Below, piece by piece: positions 28,307-38,480 of a DNA stretch of 64,000 bases (the first letter of the stretch is position 1; the number at the start of each line of letters is the position of its first letter). The stretch is taken from the NCBI GenBank assembly GCA_965223435.1, contig CBDCWQ010000001.1, positions 124,001 to 188,000 on the forward strand, written 5' to 3'. Under the pieces are notes generated by a model that did not search any database, was not told the DNA's origin, and saw only the letters and a list, made by a program, of their open reading frames with translations. This DNA comes from CBDCWQ01 sp965223435. Its GTDB lineage: Bacteria; Myxococcota; Kuafuiibacteriia; Kuafuiibacteriales; Kuafuiibacteriaceae. The translations under genes were made by a program, and so were the position numbers.

Positions 28307-28989
28307 GACTGTTTTGGATATTTATACTCCTCCCAATCGGTTGTGCAACGGCTAGGCTTCCGGTTGAAGCCGCCCACAAGATGACGAGAAATCGAGTGGC
28401 CGCTCGCTTTTTCGACATCACCAAGACTATCACGTACAACGAAATGGTCTACAAAGTTCTCTGGAACGAAACTCGAGAACAAAAGGCGACCTACGATGGC
28501 ATGTGGGATAGTGAACAGGATCTCAGCCACGCGTTTGTTGCAGAGCTCAAAAAGCTCGGTTTAGACGCAGTCAATTTCCGTGACCTGAATACGGAACAGC
28601 AACCGTTCAAGAACAGGGTCTACGCGTTGTTCGACAAAGAAGAGGGTTGGAGAGAACTCGAACTCAGCGAAGACGAACGTGAGACGCTCCGTGCGGAGAA
28701 GATCAAATACCTCATTTTTTGGTGCACTCTAGGCTACCACGGCCGAGTGGTCTCAGGTTTCAATGGAAACCTGTTCATGCCTGGCCGTATCGTCGTCTAC
28801 GACATAGATCTTGGCCAACAAATCTTGAGCGACTCCATCAGTCCCGGAAAAGGCCTTGACTATAAGGAATCCATTCGAGAGATCGAGGCCAACAATATGG
28901 CCCAACTTCGTAAGGTCTCTGCCGAACTTGTCAGCCTGGGGACACAAAAATCCGTAGCCGACATGCTCCGGATTTCGCCGGCCAAATAG
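28303..28989 (+). CDS. Hypothetical lipoprotein
   Basis: This 228-residue protein starts at GTG 28303, overlapping the upstream stop (GTGA). The signal peptide ends LLPIGC. The mature protein is mixed alpha/beta with an internal hydrophobic YLIFWCTLGYHGRVV strand and a lysine-rich end. I do not recognise a family. Overlap with the SmpA-like lipoprotein suggests the two act together at the outer membrane. Confidence 0.8.
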   Translation: MRLFWIFILLPIGCATARLPVEAAHKMTRNRVAARFFDITKTITYNEMVYKVLWNETREQKATYDGMWDSEQDLSHAFVAELKKLGLDAVNFRDLNTEQQPFKNRVYALFDKEEGWRELELSEDERETLRAEKIKYLIFWCTLGYHGRVVSGFNGNLFMPGRIVVYDIDLGQQILSDSISPGKGLDYKESIREIEANNMAQLRKVSAELVSLGTQKSVADMLRISPAK

Positions 28990-29130
28990 TTTACGGGTGT
29001 CATCTCACCAGTACGACTTGTAGATTCTACACCAGGCGAGCCCCGCCCCGTTGTCGAGACCTCCATCGCCTGTACAAACGTAAGAACGCAAGACGGATGT
29101 TTTGCCTGGGGAGGTCGCCCTTTGGATCAA

Positions 29131-29919
29131 TCACAAGTCATTCAATGCCTGCCGAATTCTGAACAAAAGCTCGTCGGTCTTATCGGCGCCAGCACACGCC
29201 GCGCTCGTCACTTTCTCATGGTGAAGCTGGTACAAAAGAACGACCCTGAGGGCGATGCCCGCGGCATCCAAAAAGGCATCTTTGGACTGCAAAGCGGTAC
29301 CGCCGATTTTGATCCATTCTCCCAGGTGTGATCCGATAAACCACGCGTTCTTCACGCCAGCATGGATCCCTCTAAACACCATGAGCACGTTCTCGAGAGG
29401 ATTTACTTTATAACCAACCCCAAGCCCTACTTTATGAGAAAACGTGACAGCAACCGGGTGGCTATTCTTCGCAATCGGGCTGCCTCTACAAAGCTCTTCA
29501 CACTCGAGAGTCCCTTGTAGCGACGCCCATACTCGATAGTATGCGCCCACAATGCCATATTTCGCCCAGCCAATCTTTGCCCCCGGAGGGATGGCTTCGC
29601 CTGTATCATCAACGTTGGCAGCAACAACCTCGCCGGACCAATTCCCACGAAACGTTGTTTCCTCGGAGCAAGATGGAATCGGTCCTTCGCCGTTGCCTCC
29701 ACCGCTGAGTTCCGGAATAGAATTGACAATGTTGACGACGGTAAACGTGATGTCCGCGAGCTCAGTATCGAGTGCAACGTGGTCTTCAGTTTCACCGACA
29801 GCCTCACGAGTGGCAGGGCCTTCCACACCGCAACCGGTGAAGGCCGCAAAGAGAAGGAACGAAAATACTCGTGTGTGTTCGCTCCACGTTCGACGGTGGA
29901 AGATTGCTGCACGCATCAT
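29131..29919 (-). CDS. Hypothetical lipoprotein, paralog of the 26280-26981 product
   Basis: This 262-residue predicted lipoprotein has signal peptide FSFLLFAAFTGC. A conserved core of about 110 residues (FRGNWSGEV, IPPGAKIGWAKYGIVG, CEELCRGSPI, VGLGVGYK) aligns with the product at 26280-26981. The C-terminal part is predicted helical and ends RIRQALNDL. ATG 29919 overlaps the stop of the upstream secreted-protein gene as ATGA, so translation is coupled. The family is unknown. Confidence 0.82.
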   Translation of the reverse strand: MMRAAIFHRRTWSEHTRVFSFLLFAAFTGCGVEGPATREAVGETEDHVALDTELADITFTVVNIVNSIPELSGGGNGEGPIPSCSEETTFRGNWSGEVVAANVDDTGEAIPPGAKIGWAKYGIVGAYYRVWASLQGTLECEELCRGSPIAKNSHPVAVTFSHKVGLGVGYKVNPLENVLMVFRGIHAGVKNAWFIGSHLGEWIKIGGTALQSKDAFLDAAGIALRVVLLYQLHHEKVTSAACAGADKTDELLFRIRQALNDL

Positions 29920-30251
29920 CGAACCCGGACTCCAGAAATTCGGGGAAGTCCAGAAGAATCACAGGTGTAGCGCAAATTAACTTCCTTATTCGACAAGTAC
30001 GCCGCAAGCAATAGCGTGTACTGTGTCCTTTGGTCCGGTCTCAACAAAAACCTTGTCTTATTGACGTCACTGGTCCCACATCCGTGCGGAACGCTGTCTG
30101 CGAGATAAACGCCGATGTGGTCGTCGAAGGCCTTGAGTTCCTTCACGGTCTTGTATGGCGTGTCGGCCGCCATCGCAAGGCTAGGTGTTGCGACGGAAAA
30201 AAAGGCAAGCGCCAAGCCTTGGGTGACTGTTTTCTGAAAAGACTTAAACAT
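29916..30251 (-). CDS. Small secreted protein
   Basis: This 111-residue protein has a strong Shine-Dalgarno (AGGAGG, seven bases before ATG 30251) and a classical signal peptide ending SLAMAA. The mature domain of about 85 residues has two cysteines (HGCGTS and RYTCDS) likely to form a disulfide, and the segment LLAAYLSNKEVNLRY. It resembles small secreted beta-rich proteins of unknown function. It is the first gene of a two-gene operon with the lipoprotein at 29131. Confidence 0.85.
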   Translation of the reverse strand: MFKSFQKTVTQGLALAFFSVATPSLAMAADTPYKTVKELKAFDDHIGVYLADSVPHGCGTSDVNKTRFLLRPDQRTQYTLLLAAYLSNKEVNLRYTCDSSGLPRISGVRVR

Positions 30252-30832
30252 GATGGTTCCTCCTGAGGGTCGACTTCTGCCAAAGACGATTTGCATCAAC
30301 AGTTCGACCTTGTTCCGATGTTGAGACTTCCCAACAATTTGTTGTGTCCTTGTTGAGCAATCGAGATACCAATACGAACTTCTTCGACAATCGCCTGCCT
30401 ACTGTCATGTAGAGCTAAGAATGGGGTTCGATTGACTCACCAACGAGCGATCAACACCCCACATTTTCTTTGCGGATGATTTCGCGCTTGCGAAGGGACA
30501 AAACAACGAACGCGGTGGTTGGCGTCGCCATCACCAAGGCTATTGAACGACTCGGCCACGTGGCACTGAACAGCCCCTTCTGGGACGAACAGGAAGCGAC
30601 GTGGGTGGTCGTCTCGGAGGCCCAATTATTCGGAGCCGATGGCCACGGGGGCAGATTCAAATAGTTGTCGCCAGACATGGTCGACCAACGTGGAGTCGCC
30701 GGCAATAGTGGTTGACTCTGGAGCGGCACCTGGTACGGGTTCTTGGTGTCTTTTAGGTCGAAAGTTGGATGCGGGCGCACAGCCACACGCCGCGTCGCAT
30801 TGGGACTACGCGGTTTTAGAGCAGAGGTGATG
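30252..30832. other. Divergent intergenic region upstream of P3
   Basis: This 581-bp region has no convincing gene. A small palindrome, CAACA-ATT-TGTTG (30332-30344), lies about 80 bases before the minus-strand operon and could be an operator. No clear promoter for P3 was identified. Confidence 0.4.
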
Positions 30833-33800
30833 ATGCGGCGCAGGTTCGTTTTTGCTGCGTTGGTTTTAGGGGCTACGCTTTCTCGGGCTGCATGGGCAAC
30901 GGGTGAAGCCAACAAGTCTGCGGGTTTTCTTGAGCCCGGCTGGAACCTCGTGTCCGTCTCCTTTCATAGCGCAGAGATTCCTGCCCCATGGCGCAGCCAA
31001 GGTATCCGTATTTGGCCGGTTTCTCGTGGAAATACGCCTACGAGCCCCGTGGATTGGCCTTCGAGTCAAAGCCCAGGTGGGCCCTACTCGACGGGACTGC
31101 CTAGGGGCGGGTACTGGGTCTATGCCGATACCGGGCAAGCGTACGAGATTCAGAAAGTGCCTCGTCCGCTTCAATCGTTCCCATCGGTTTCGAAGTCTGG
31201 GTGGCGGTTTCTCGAAACCAGAGAAGCCGACTCGAAGGGCAGTCGATTGGTTCGGTGGGATTCGAGCCTTTCGACTTATGTGCCCGTGAGTGTTTTTGAA
31301 GAACCGAAGCCGGGTGCAGGGTACTTCGGGTTTTACCCGGCGCAGGACAACCCGAAATTGAGCCGAGTGCCTGGAGCCGTCGGTGGTGAAGCCGCGTCGG
31401 AGGAACAAGGGAAGGCCGGGTTGGCCGAGGCCGGGCAGTTCGAACGGTCGGCGGTTCTTACGACCGTGCGTGGTTCAGGTCGTTTGACCCGGACCGCGCT
31501 GTCTCAGTTTCCGGATCGTGTTCTTGCCCATGTGGCGTATGCGGTTCGCGGCCATGGAAGAGGTGGAGGCGACGAGATTCGTTACCACCAAAGTGACGAA
31601 GCCGGAAAACCGGCAAGCTTTTCCCTGGCGCAGGTGTGGTCGCTTCCAAACGTCGACTCTGTAAGAGATCTCGCGCTGTCGGCGAAGGGCTCGCGCGTAA
31701 GTGTCGCGTGGATCGCCTATCGCGATTCCGGGACTCAAACGGGTGCAAGAACACAGGCGCGAGTCGTTGTTGTCCAAAGCGAAGACGGGGGGCAATCTTT
31801 TGGTCGGAAGACGACTGTACGCGTAGGCGATGCTTGGAAGCGCGGCCTCGCCATGGCTTATGACACCCATTTGAATCACCATCTGGTGTGGGGAGAAGCA
31901 AACAAGGCCTATTACCTAAAAAACTTAGATGGAACCCCCGCAAACGTTTTTGACCATGAGCCGTTGGGAGAAGCAACCGGGGAGCCGGACGGTATGGAGC
32001 CCGAGCCAAACCAGACCTATCTTTTCGAGAGGCAGGTGCTGCATCCATCGCTTCACGTTGGAAACGACACGGTGAGTATTGCGGTTCGGCAGACCCGACT
32101 TTGGGACCCTCGTCCAGTTGTTCACCCCGGTTGGGCAGCCGCTTACAACGAGGGCGCTATGCCCGGGGTCGAGGGGTGGCGCAAGGCATGGAAAACAGTC
32201 TACGAGCCCGGTGATGAAGCACTGTGGGATGGCTTGGGCACTCGATTTCAATACCGGTACGGGGGTACGTGGCACGAGGCTGACGAAATCCTACTGGCCC
32301 AGCGTCGCCTCAAGGATGGCCAAACCGCCCAAAAACGATCGGACCGGACCGCCCCACCGGGCGGATTGAACAAACAGCAGGCCTCCGAACCCGATGCCTG
32401 GAAGGTCTCTACCGTGGCTTTGGTGGGGGCGGGCGCCGGTGACAATAAACCCTCCTACCCGAAACTGGTGGCTGCACCCTGGGGTTTGGTGCTGGTTTAT
32501 GAGGATGGCGCTTCTGCCAATCCGAATCGGCGCGGGCACAATGCCATCCGTTATCAGTCTTCCGTCGACGGTGGGGCGTCATGGTCGACCTCCCAAACGA
32601 TAGGCGCTGGCTACGTTCCCACCGTGGGCGTTTCCAAGAGGGGAGACGTCCGGGCGCTCTACTACGAGCCGGGGCTGGGGCAGAGGGGGTCTATTGTTGG
32701 GTGGTCTCGTGACGGAATTCACGAGCCGTGGCGTGGGCCAACACGCTTCGGTTCGGGGCGTGTTAAGCCTATCCACTGGCAAAGCCACGGGGAAGGGTCG
32801 GATAACCTCGAAGGGGGGGTTTCTTTGTCGACCCAAAGTGAATTGTTCTTCGCTGCGTGGATAGAACAGGTAGAAGGCCGAGACCGCATCGTGACTTCTC
32901 GAGCGTCCAGGTTGTCAGAGGCGGTTCGATACAGTGTCCAAGTTCCGGAACGTTTGACCGAGGGCGAATCCATACAAATTTCGGTTGCGGCTGAAAATGC
33001 CTACTCCATGCGCGTGAATAGCAGCGACGTGGTCCAGGTTCACGCAGCACCTTCGGCGTTTTCGGCTGATTCCGCGGCTTCCCTCGTCCCCGAGCCGAGC
33101 ACCGAAGCGCAGTCGGCAGAGCATTTCACCGAGGGCGGTGCCCATTTTGCCGTGCCGCTGATCGAGGGCACAGCCACCTTTTTCGCCGATCCGTCGAATC
33201 TACAGATTTCGGGGCCCGCAGGACTTGCGGAGCTATCGACGACACCGATCACGGACGGAATGGCTCTGTTGGAGGGCGCGTCGGGTTCTCCGAGGCTCCA
33301 GTTCTCCGCTTCGGTGGACGGCAACTACGAAAAGGCAAAGTGGCTAAGGGATCAACTTTGGCGGGAAGGGCCTCTTTCTCCTGATGGTCAACCGACCGGC
33401 TTTCAAGTGGAGTACCAAGCCGTTCGAGAGGGCGCTCGCGCCACTGAAGGTCAAGCCGTGGACTCGTCGTTTCTAGCGAAACATGAACGGGTCTGGGCGT
33501 ATACTCAGGGCATTGCTCTGGCGCAGTATGCACGAATCGGGAGCCCGGACGGCGATGCAAGGGCACAGGCGTTGGCTCGGACCCTATGCGCGCGAGCCGT
33601 GCGTTCCGTTGATTCAAAAACGCAGACCCCAGTGATTCAAGGATGGCCCTTTTCGTGGAACACGCGCGAAGACACGTGGGCGGATGCGCGCTTGGTTTTG
33701 GGGGCGACGGCGTGGGTTGTGCACGGTCTAGGCTTGTTTTTGGTGTCGGAGGCGTTCCAGTCGCTTGGGCCCGAAGAGCAGAGCCGCCGCCAAGACTGTT

Positions 33801-36800
33801 ATCGGGAGGCGCTTTATGGGCTCGAAGCGCATCGACGGGTGGTCGTGTCGGAAAACGGGCGTCGCTACACCCTGATGAGTGCCGGCTGGACCGCACAAGG
33901 ACTTGTGGAAGCCCGAAGCCCCTGGAAGCTCAAAGGCCCAGACGGCGCCCCCCTGGCGATGGAGGACGAGGGCTGGGATTACTACGACATTCTTGACGCC
34001 ATAGGATACGCCCACTTCGATTCCGAAGCGGTGGTCCAGGTTGCGCGTACCTACGAAGGCGAAACGTTCCGGTCGGACGATGAGAACCGGGTGCTTCCCC
34101 CCAAGAACCTCACCGAGGATGTGGTTCACGTGCTGAAGCAGACAGTTCAGGCCGAGAATATCGTGACGGAACATAATCTTGATGTTCTCGCCGTTTTAAA
34201 CCACGCGCTCCAGCACGCGGCCTTGCTGGGGCTTGACGATGTCGCGCATCTCACCGAATGGCGTGACGACCTAAGACGCGGAATTTTTCGGGTTCTTTGG
34301 GATCGCGATGACCGGCGCTGGCGGCGAGAGCTTGAAGGCGCACTCGTTCGAAATGATACGAACCCCGAAAAGCAGGCCGACATTCGGGCTGCTCTTTCGC
34401 GAGGGGACTGGGGCCGCGTCGTGACCGGGGGGGAGCTTCGCGAACGCACTGAGGCGTCGGAACGTGTTTTCGACTTCATTCCAAACAAGAACAATACAGC
34501 CATCGATAATTGCAGCTGGCTGTCGTTGTCTGTAAACTATGCGGCATTGACCAACCAGGAAGACGTCGATGCTTTGGCGCGGTGCCTGGAGTTTACGGCG
34601 CTGGCCTTTGGCAAAGACATCGCCTTCCGAGGTAAAACCTATTACGGTGCGCACTACTTTTTTGATGGATTCGAAGATCGGTACATCGACGCAACGGACC
34701 GACAAGAGCAATCCTACCACCTGGAGGCCACGGCGGGCCTGATCATGGGTCTTCTCGCTTTTGCTCGGCATCACCCAGACCACCCGAAGTCAGATTTTTT
34801 TGGTCAAGAAGCGCTTCGGCTATGGAGTGGCGTCCAAACTTTTGTCAGGGATCACGATTTTCCCTATTCCAGTCAACGCATCGTCGACCTTTCAACCTTG
34901 TTGATTTCAAGTACCGCACTCATTTGGTTCATCGATTCCTACCAGGCGTTCAATGAGCACGAATTGCCTATGACTCCGGACGGGGCTGAGAACGACCCCG
35001 CTACGGCAAGCGCGACGGTCGTCGTGCCTCCTTTTGGGGGTGCATTTCTCCTCGGGAGCCAAAACCTATTGCCAGAAGCCGGGCCAAGCTCCGTGGTACA
35101 GCTTTCTGTTCTGAAATGGTTCTTGCAAATCACGGGCCCTCAGTTGGTCAAGGAGCCCGTCAAAGAATTGGTCAAGGCGAGTGTGACTCGAGGTGCAGGA
35201 AAGGCGATCTCCACCCAAGCAGGCAAAGGTGTTGGCCAGGTGCTCGTGGGCGAGGTGATCTTGACGGGCCTCGGGGGGACGATCCTCGGGGCCGAAGCAT
35301 CAAGAGCTTTACTTGAGTTTGTCGAGGAGCACCATCCGGTGTCGGTTCACAACATCTACGTGTGGACTTCCGATCTACAGGTGGAGCCCCCCGCAGGATT
35401 CAAGGCGATTCACACGGACGTGTTTTTAGATCTCGAAGAGGTGCAAAGCATGTCGCTCGCAGAAAAGGCACTTTTGGCGGAGTGGGCTCTGAGCCCCATT
35501 GACTGGTCGGCCCCAGCCACTTGGGGACGGGACCATGGGCAACCGAAACCGCTTGTCGATTTGGCACGCGTGGCCGACATGCCGACAGATATCATCGTAC
35601 GTCAGGGCCGAGGTGGCGTGGATGTGTTCTATGGCCCACGGACTTCGAACGTAGGGGGCTATGTGATTGAACTCCGCCAAAATGGCGTGCAAGTGCTCGA
35701 CCGCCATAGCGGCGATTCCTCGAGTGTTTCCGCGGAGCTGAGCCCGATCGAGCTTGCAGCCTTGCTGCGACTGCCGGAGTTGATTCGCGAATGGATCTTG
35801 CGCGCTCCTGAGCCAAGCCAACGGGGCCTACTGGAGGAATATCTGAGTCAATGGATCTTTAGCGTCGGCGCAAACCCTTTGCCGCCCTCACGTTTTCCGT
35901 TCAGTGATTTGCCCACGACCAAGCCCCCATGGTGGAAGGACAGCGCTGAATATGCCCATCTCGACGAAAAACGGATGGCTGTCGGAGCAAGTACCAACCC
36001 GGACGACAATACGCTGCCAGACGCCATAGCCCCGCCCCCACTGGGCGCAGCCGCTCACAAGCCCGAGCCCGAGCCCCCAGTGTGGTGGGAAGAGGGTGGG
36101 GCTGAGCACCCTCTCTATGCAAACTACTATGCATCAGATGCTTCCCTGCTGCCCATCGAGCTGCCCATCGAACGCGACAACGCAACCCAGGACCTTCTCG
36201 TGCCGGTCAAAATCGGCAACCACAACCTCCGTTTTGCCATCGACATGGGTGGGACCCAGTCTTCAGTTTCCGCGCACGCGATGAGAAAACTCCCTTTTGA
36301 CCCCAAAGCGCCCCCGCCCAAGCGATGGACCACTCACCGAAAAGATCCACAAACCGGCCTCGGGGTACTCTCAGTGCTCCTTCAAATCCAAGACTTTGCA
36401 CTGGGCCCGCACCGTTTTGATCTGGTGGCGGTCTACGACGAAGCCGAACCCAGAATCGATGGGGTGTTGGCCAACGACGTCCTTCACCACTACTTGGTGC
36501 ATGTGGACCTCAAGAGGGGTGTTCTTCGCCTCCTGCCGAAGAACGCTCTGAGAAACAATCCACACCTCAGCAACGGCTTCACACCCGTACAATTCGAAGT
36601 GGTCCGCGGACTCGTCATTGTTCCCGTCACGGTGCCTGGCCAGCCCCAAAAGAATGCCATCCTTGATCTGGGTGGTCGCTTTGAATCAGAGATGGCTTCA
36701 GACATCGCCGCCGCCTCCACACCCAAGCACAGTGTCGAGTCGAATGGCTTCAGATTCAACACCTACGAGCGAATGCATATTGGCAATGTCGAATTTGATT

Positions 36801-38398
36801 CGCCGATGTTCGCCGTCCGAGATTTGCCTGGGTATAAAGTCTTTACAGGCCACACAGCTCCATCCATGGTCGTGGGAACCCGCCCACTGGAAACCCGAGA
36901 AATGCTATTCGACTTCGAAAATCGTACCGTCTGGATTGAAGACGTCTCGGCTCGACCAGAAAGCGGCGTTAAAGAGGAAACCCAAAAAAGCCTAGAGCCG
37001 GTCAAGCAGGCGACTCGGGTGGATGAAATCCTTCAGCCAGCTCTCCACCCGTTGCGAAGCACCCTGTCCGTGACCCTTGACGGACTTCTGGAGCTCTTGC
37101 GTCAGCCAAGATTTGTCGCGTGGTTGGCAGACCAACCCAACCTACAAACAACACTCAGCGATATCGGGGAGGCGGTCCAGACCATTCATGATGGAATCCA
37201 GACTCTGGAGCGCAAACTTCTAAAGCAGCTGCAAGGAGAAGACACCCCCTCAGACGATGTGTCTTTGCCCCTTGAGGACCTTGAGGGGCAATTGTCCACA
37301 TTGTTGGTGAGAATCGATCGAATGAACGGCGAACAAACAATGAATCATGGTTCGTCCGCCGACTCCGAGTCCAAGAAATTCAACTGGCGACGCGACGTGG
37401 GAACCCTTTTTCAGGCAGGCGAGGTTCGTGTCAGCGCAACGCAAGCAACAATCCGTCTCTCATCCGAAGAATATGCCCTGCGCCCAGATATCGAGAAGAT
37501 GGTCGAAGCATTTGTAAACATAGGCCGTCTCGAATCCTCGCTCTGGACCCAGATCGCCCTCTTCCCACCCGAAGGAGGAGAATCTATAGAGTTTCCGCTT
37601 TTCAACCGCGCGGGCGGCCTTCTTGCGGCGTCAGCAAGATTGGGTCACAGCCGGCCATCGTTGTTTGTCATCGATTCGGGCTCAGAACAAGTCGCCGCGT
37701 CCAACACTCTTTTTGAACAACTAGAGTCGAACGAATTCCAGAGCCATGGCACCGAATTTATTGAGTTGATCGTCGGGAAAGTCGAAGCCAAAATGATCAC
37801 CGCGGACCTCACCATCCCGGGGGGGGTTACACACCAGAAAAAAAGGACCGCAGTATTTGGGCTGGAGGAAGCGGGCACACAGGGTCTCTTGGGCGGCTCC
37901 GTGCTTCGAGAATATGTGGTCGACTTAGATGGCCACCGAAAACGCGGAGGATTCTACCCCCCTGGTTCGATTGGCAGTCTGGTGGACGTCACGGGACTTC
38001 ACCCCATCGACTGCAAACTCAATGCCATTGGCTTACTCACAACCCAGGTGGTGATCGACCGCAAGCTCAAGATTGAAGCCATCGTGGATACCGGGGCTTC
38101 CGTCTCAACGATTGGGTGGAGACATCTCGAAAAGCTGGGACTCAGCCCAAAAAGCGGTTTGGGCAAACGTGGCGTCTTCAAGATGTTCGGACGTTCAGCA
38201 GAGATATGGAAGAGAAGTTTTAAGACCTTAAAGGTGGGCGCTAAAGTGCTCAGCACACCGACTCTTGCCATCGTTAAAACGGGACCCCTCAACTCCTCAG
38301 ATCCAGAATCGCCCCGAATGGCCCTTGGAATGCCGGAGTTAGGACAGCGGGTGGTCCTAGACTACGGGAGCCAACGGGTGTGGGCCTCGTTCGACTGA
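30833..38398 (+). CDS. Giant exported protein P3 with Asp-box propeller, toroid-like domain and four retropepsin-like domains
   Basis: This is a 2,521-residue protein. ATG 30833 (or the adjacent ATG 30830) follows GAGG and begins a signal peptide (FVFAALVLGATLSRAAWA). Order: GWNLVSVSF...GAGYFGFY domain; propeller-like region with Asp-boxes (SEDGGQSF, SVDGGASW, near residue 577); toroid-like block (about 826-1376) with TEHNLD near 1111 and AIDNCSWLSLSVNY; a glycine-rich hydrophobic segment (GLGGTILGAEAS); a proline-rich linker; then four retropepsin-like domains from about residue 1766. Their catalytic-loop motifs are DMGG (1804), DLGG (1945), DSGS (2281) and DTGA (2419), and each is followed by a psi-loop such as GLLGG. 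Only the last two keep the D(S/T)G consensus. The second toroid block seen in P1, P2 and P4 is absent. Aspartic protease activity is likely but unproven. Confidence 0.93.
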   Translation: MRRRFVFAALVLGATLSRAAWATGEANKSAGFLEPGWNLVSVSFHSAEIPAPWRSQGIRIWPVSRGNTPTSPVDWPSSQSPGGPYSTGLPRGGYWVYADTGQAYEIQKVPRPLQSFPSVSKSGWRFLETREADSKGSRLVRWDSSLSTYVPVSVFEEPKPGAGYFGFYPAQDNPKLSRVPGAVGGEAASEEQGKAGLAEAGQFERSAVLTTVRGSGRLTRTALSQFPDRVLAHVAYAVRGHGRGGGDEIRYHQSDEAGKPASFSLAQVWSLPNVDSVRDLALSAKGSRVSVAWIAYRDSGTQTGARTQARVVVVQSEDGGQSFGRKTTVRVGDAWKRGLAMAYDTHLNHHLVWGEANKAYYLKNLDGTPANVFDHEPLGEATGEPDGMEPEPNQTYLFERQVLHPSLHVGNDTVSIAVRQTRLWDPRPVVHPGWAAAYNEGAMPGVEGWRKAWKTVYEPGDEALWDGLGTRFQYRYGGTWHEADEILLAQRRLKDGQTAQKRSDRTAPPGGLNKQQASEPDAWKVSTVALVGAGAGDNKPSYPKLVAAPWGLVLVYEDGASANPNRRGHNAIRYQSSVDGGASWSTSQTIGAGYVPTVGVSKRGDVRALYYEPGLGQRGSIVGWSRDGIHEPWRGPTRFGSGRVKPIHWQSHGEGSDNLEGGVSLSTQSELFFAAWIEQVEGRDRIVTSRASRLSEAVRYSVQVPERLTEGESIQISVAAENAYSMRVNSSDVVQVHAAPSAFSADSAASLVPEPSTEAQSAEHFTEGGAHFAVPLIEGTATFFADPSNLQISGPAGLAELSTTPITDGMALLEGASGSPRLQFSASVDGNYEKAKWLRDQLWREGPLSPDGQPTGFQVEYQAVREGARATEGQAVDSSFLAKHERVWAYTQGIALAQYARIGSPDGDARAQALARTLCARAVRSVDSKTQTPVIQGWPFSWNTREDTWADARLVLGATAWVVHGLGLFLVSEAFQSLGPEEQSRRQDCYREALYGLEAHRRVVVSENGRRYTLMSAGWTAQGLVEARSPWKLKGPDGAPLAMEDEGWDYYDILDAIGYAHFDSEAVVQVARTYEGETFRSDDENRVLPPKNLTEDVVHVLKQTVQAENIVTEHNLDVLAVLNHALQHAALLGLDDVAHLTEWRDDLRRGIFRVLWDRDDRRWRRELEGALVRNDTNPEKQADIRAALSRGDWGRVVTGGELRERTEASERVFDFIPNKNNTAIDNCSWLSLSVNYAALTNQEDVDALARCLEFTALAFGKDIAFRGKTYYGAHYFFDGFEDRYIDATDRQEQSYHLEATAGLIMGLLAFARHHPDHPKSDFFGQEALRLWSGVQTFVRDHDFPYSSQRIVDLSTLLISSTALIWFIDSYQAFNEHELPMTPDGAENDPATASATVVVPPFGGAFLLGSQNLLPEAGPSSVVQLSVLKWFLQITGPQLVKEPVKELVKASVTRGAGKAISTQAGKGVGQVLVGEVILTGLGGTILGAEASRALLEFVEEHHPVSVHNIYVWTSDLQVEPPAGFKAIHTDVFLDLEEVQSMSLAEKALLAEWALSPIDWSAPATWGRDHGQPKPLVDLARVADMPTDIIVRQGRGGVDVFYGPRTSNVGGYVIELRQNGVQVLDRHSGDSSSVSAELSPIELAALLRLPELIREWILRAPEPSQRGLLEEYLSQWIFSVGANPLPPSRFPFSDLPTTKPPWWKDSAEYAHLDEKRMAVGASTNPDDNTLPDAIAPPPLGAAAHKPEPEPPVWWEEGGAEHPLYANYYASDASLLPIELPIERDNATQDLLVPVKIGNHNLRFAIDMGGTQSSVSAHAMRKLPFDPKAPPPKRWTTHRKDPQTGLGVLSVLLQIQDFALGPHRFDLVAVYDEAEPRIDGVLANDVLHHYLVHVDLKRGVLRLLPKNALRNNPHLSNGFTPVQFEVVRGLVIVPVTVPGQPQKNAILDLGGRFESEMASDIAAASTPKHSVESNGFRFNTYERMHIGNVEFDSPMFAVRDLPGYKVFTGHTAPSMVVGTRPLETREMLFDFENRTVWIEDVSARPESGVKEETQKSLEPVKQATRVDEILQPALHPLRSTLSVTLDGLLELLRQPRFVAWLADQPNLQTTLSDIGEAVQTIHDGIQTLERKLLKQLQGEDTPSDDVSLPLEDLEGQLSTLLVRIDRMNGEQTMNHGSSADSESKKFNWRRDVGTLFQAGEVRVSATQATIRLSSEEYALRPDIEKMVEAFVNIGRLESSLWTQIALFPPEGGESIEFPLFNRAGGLLAASARLGHSRPSLFVIDSGSEQVAASNTLFEQLESNEFQSHGTEFIELIVGKVEAKMITADLTIPGGVTHQKKRTAVFGLEEAGTQGLLGGSVLREYVVDLDGHRKRGGFYPPGSIGSLVDVTGLHPIDCKLNAIGLLTTQVVIDRKLKIEAIVDTGASVSTIGWRHLEKLGLSPKSGLGKRGVFKMFGRSAEIWKRSFKTLKVGAKVLSTPTLAIVKTGPLNSSDPESPRMALGMPELGQRVVLDYGSQRVWASFD

Positions 38399-38480
38399 AT
38401 TCCAATCCCTTGGGAGTTCTTTAGCGACTCAGCCACAAATTCGATGGAGGTATCGGTGGGTTTCTCGGGTGTGGACCGCA

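Noticed and set aside
30470..30664. Small ORF in the region upstream of P3
   Set aside because: No ribosome-binding site, and its composition resembles noncoding sequence.
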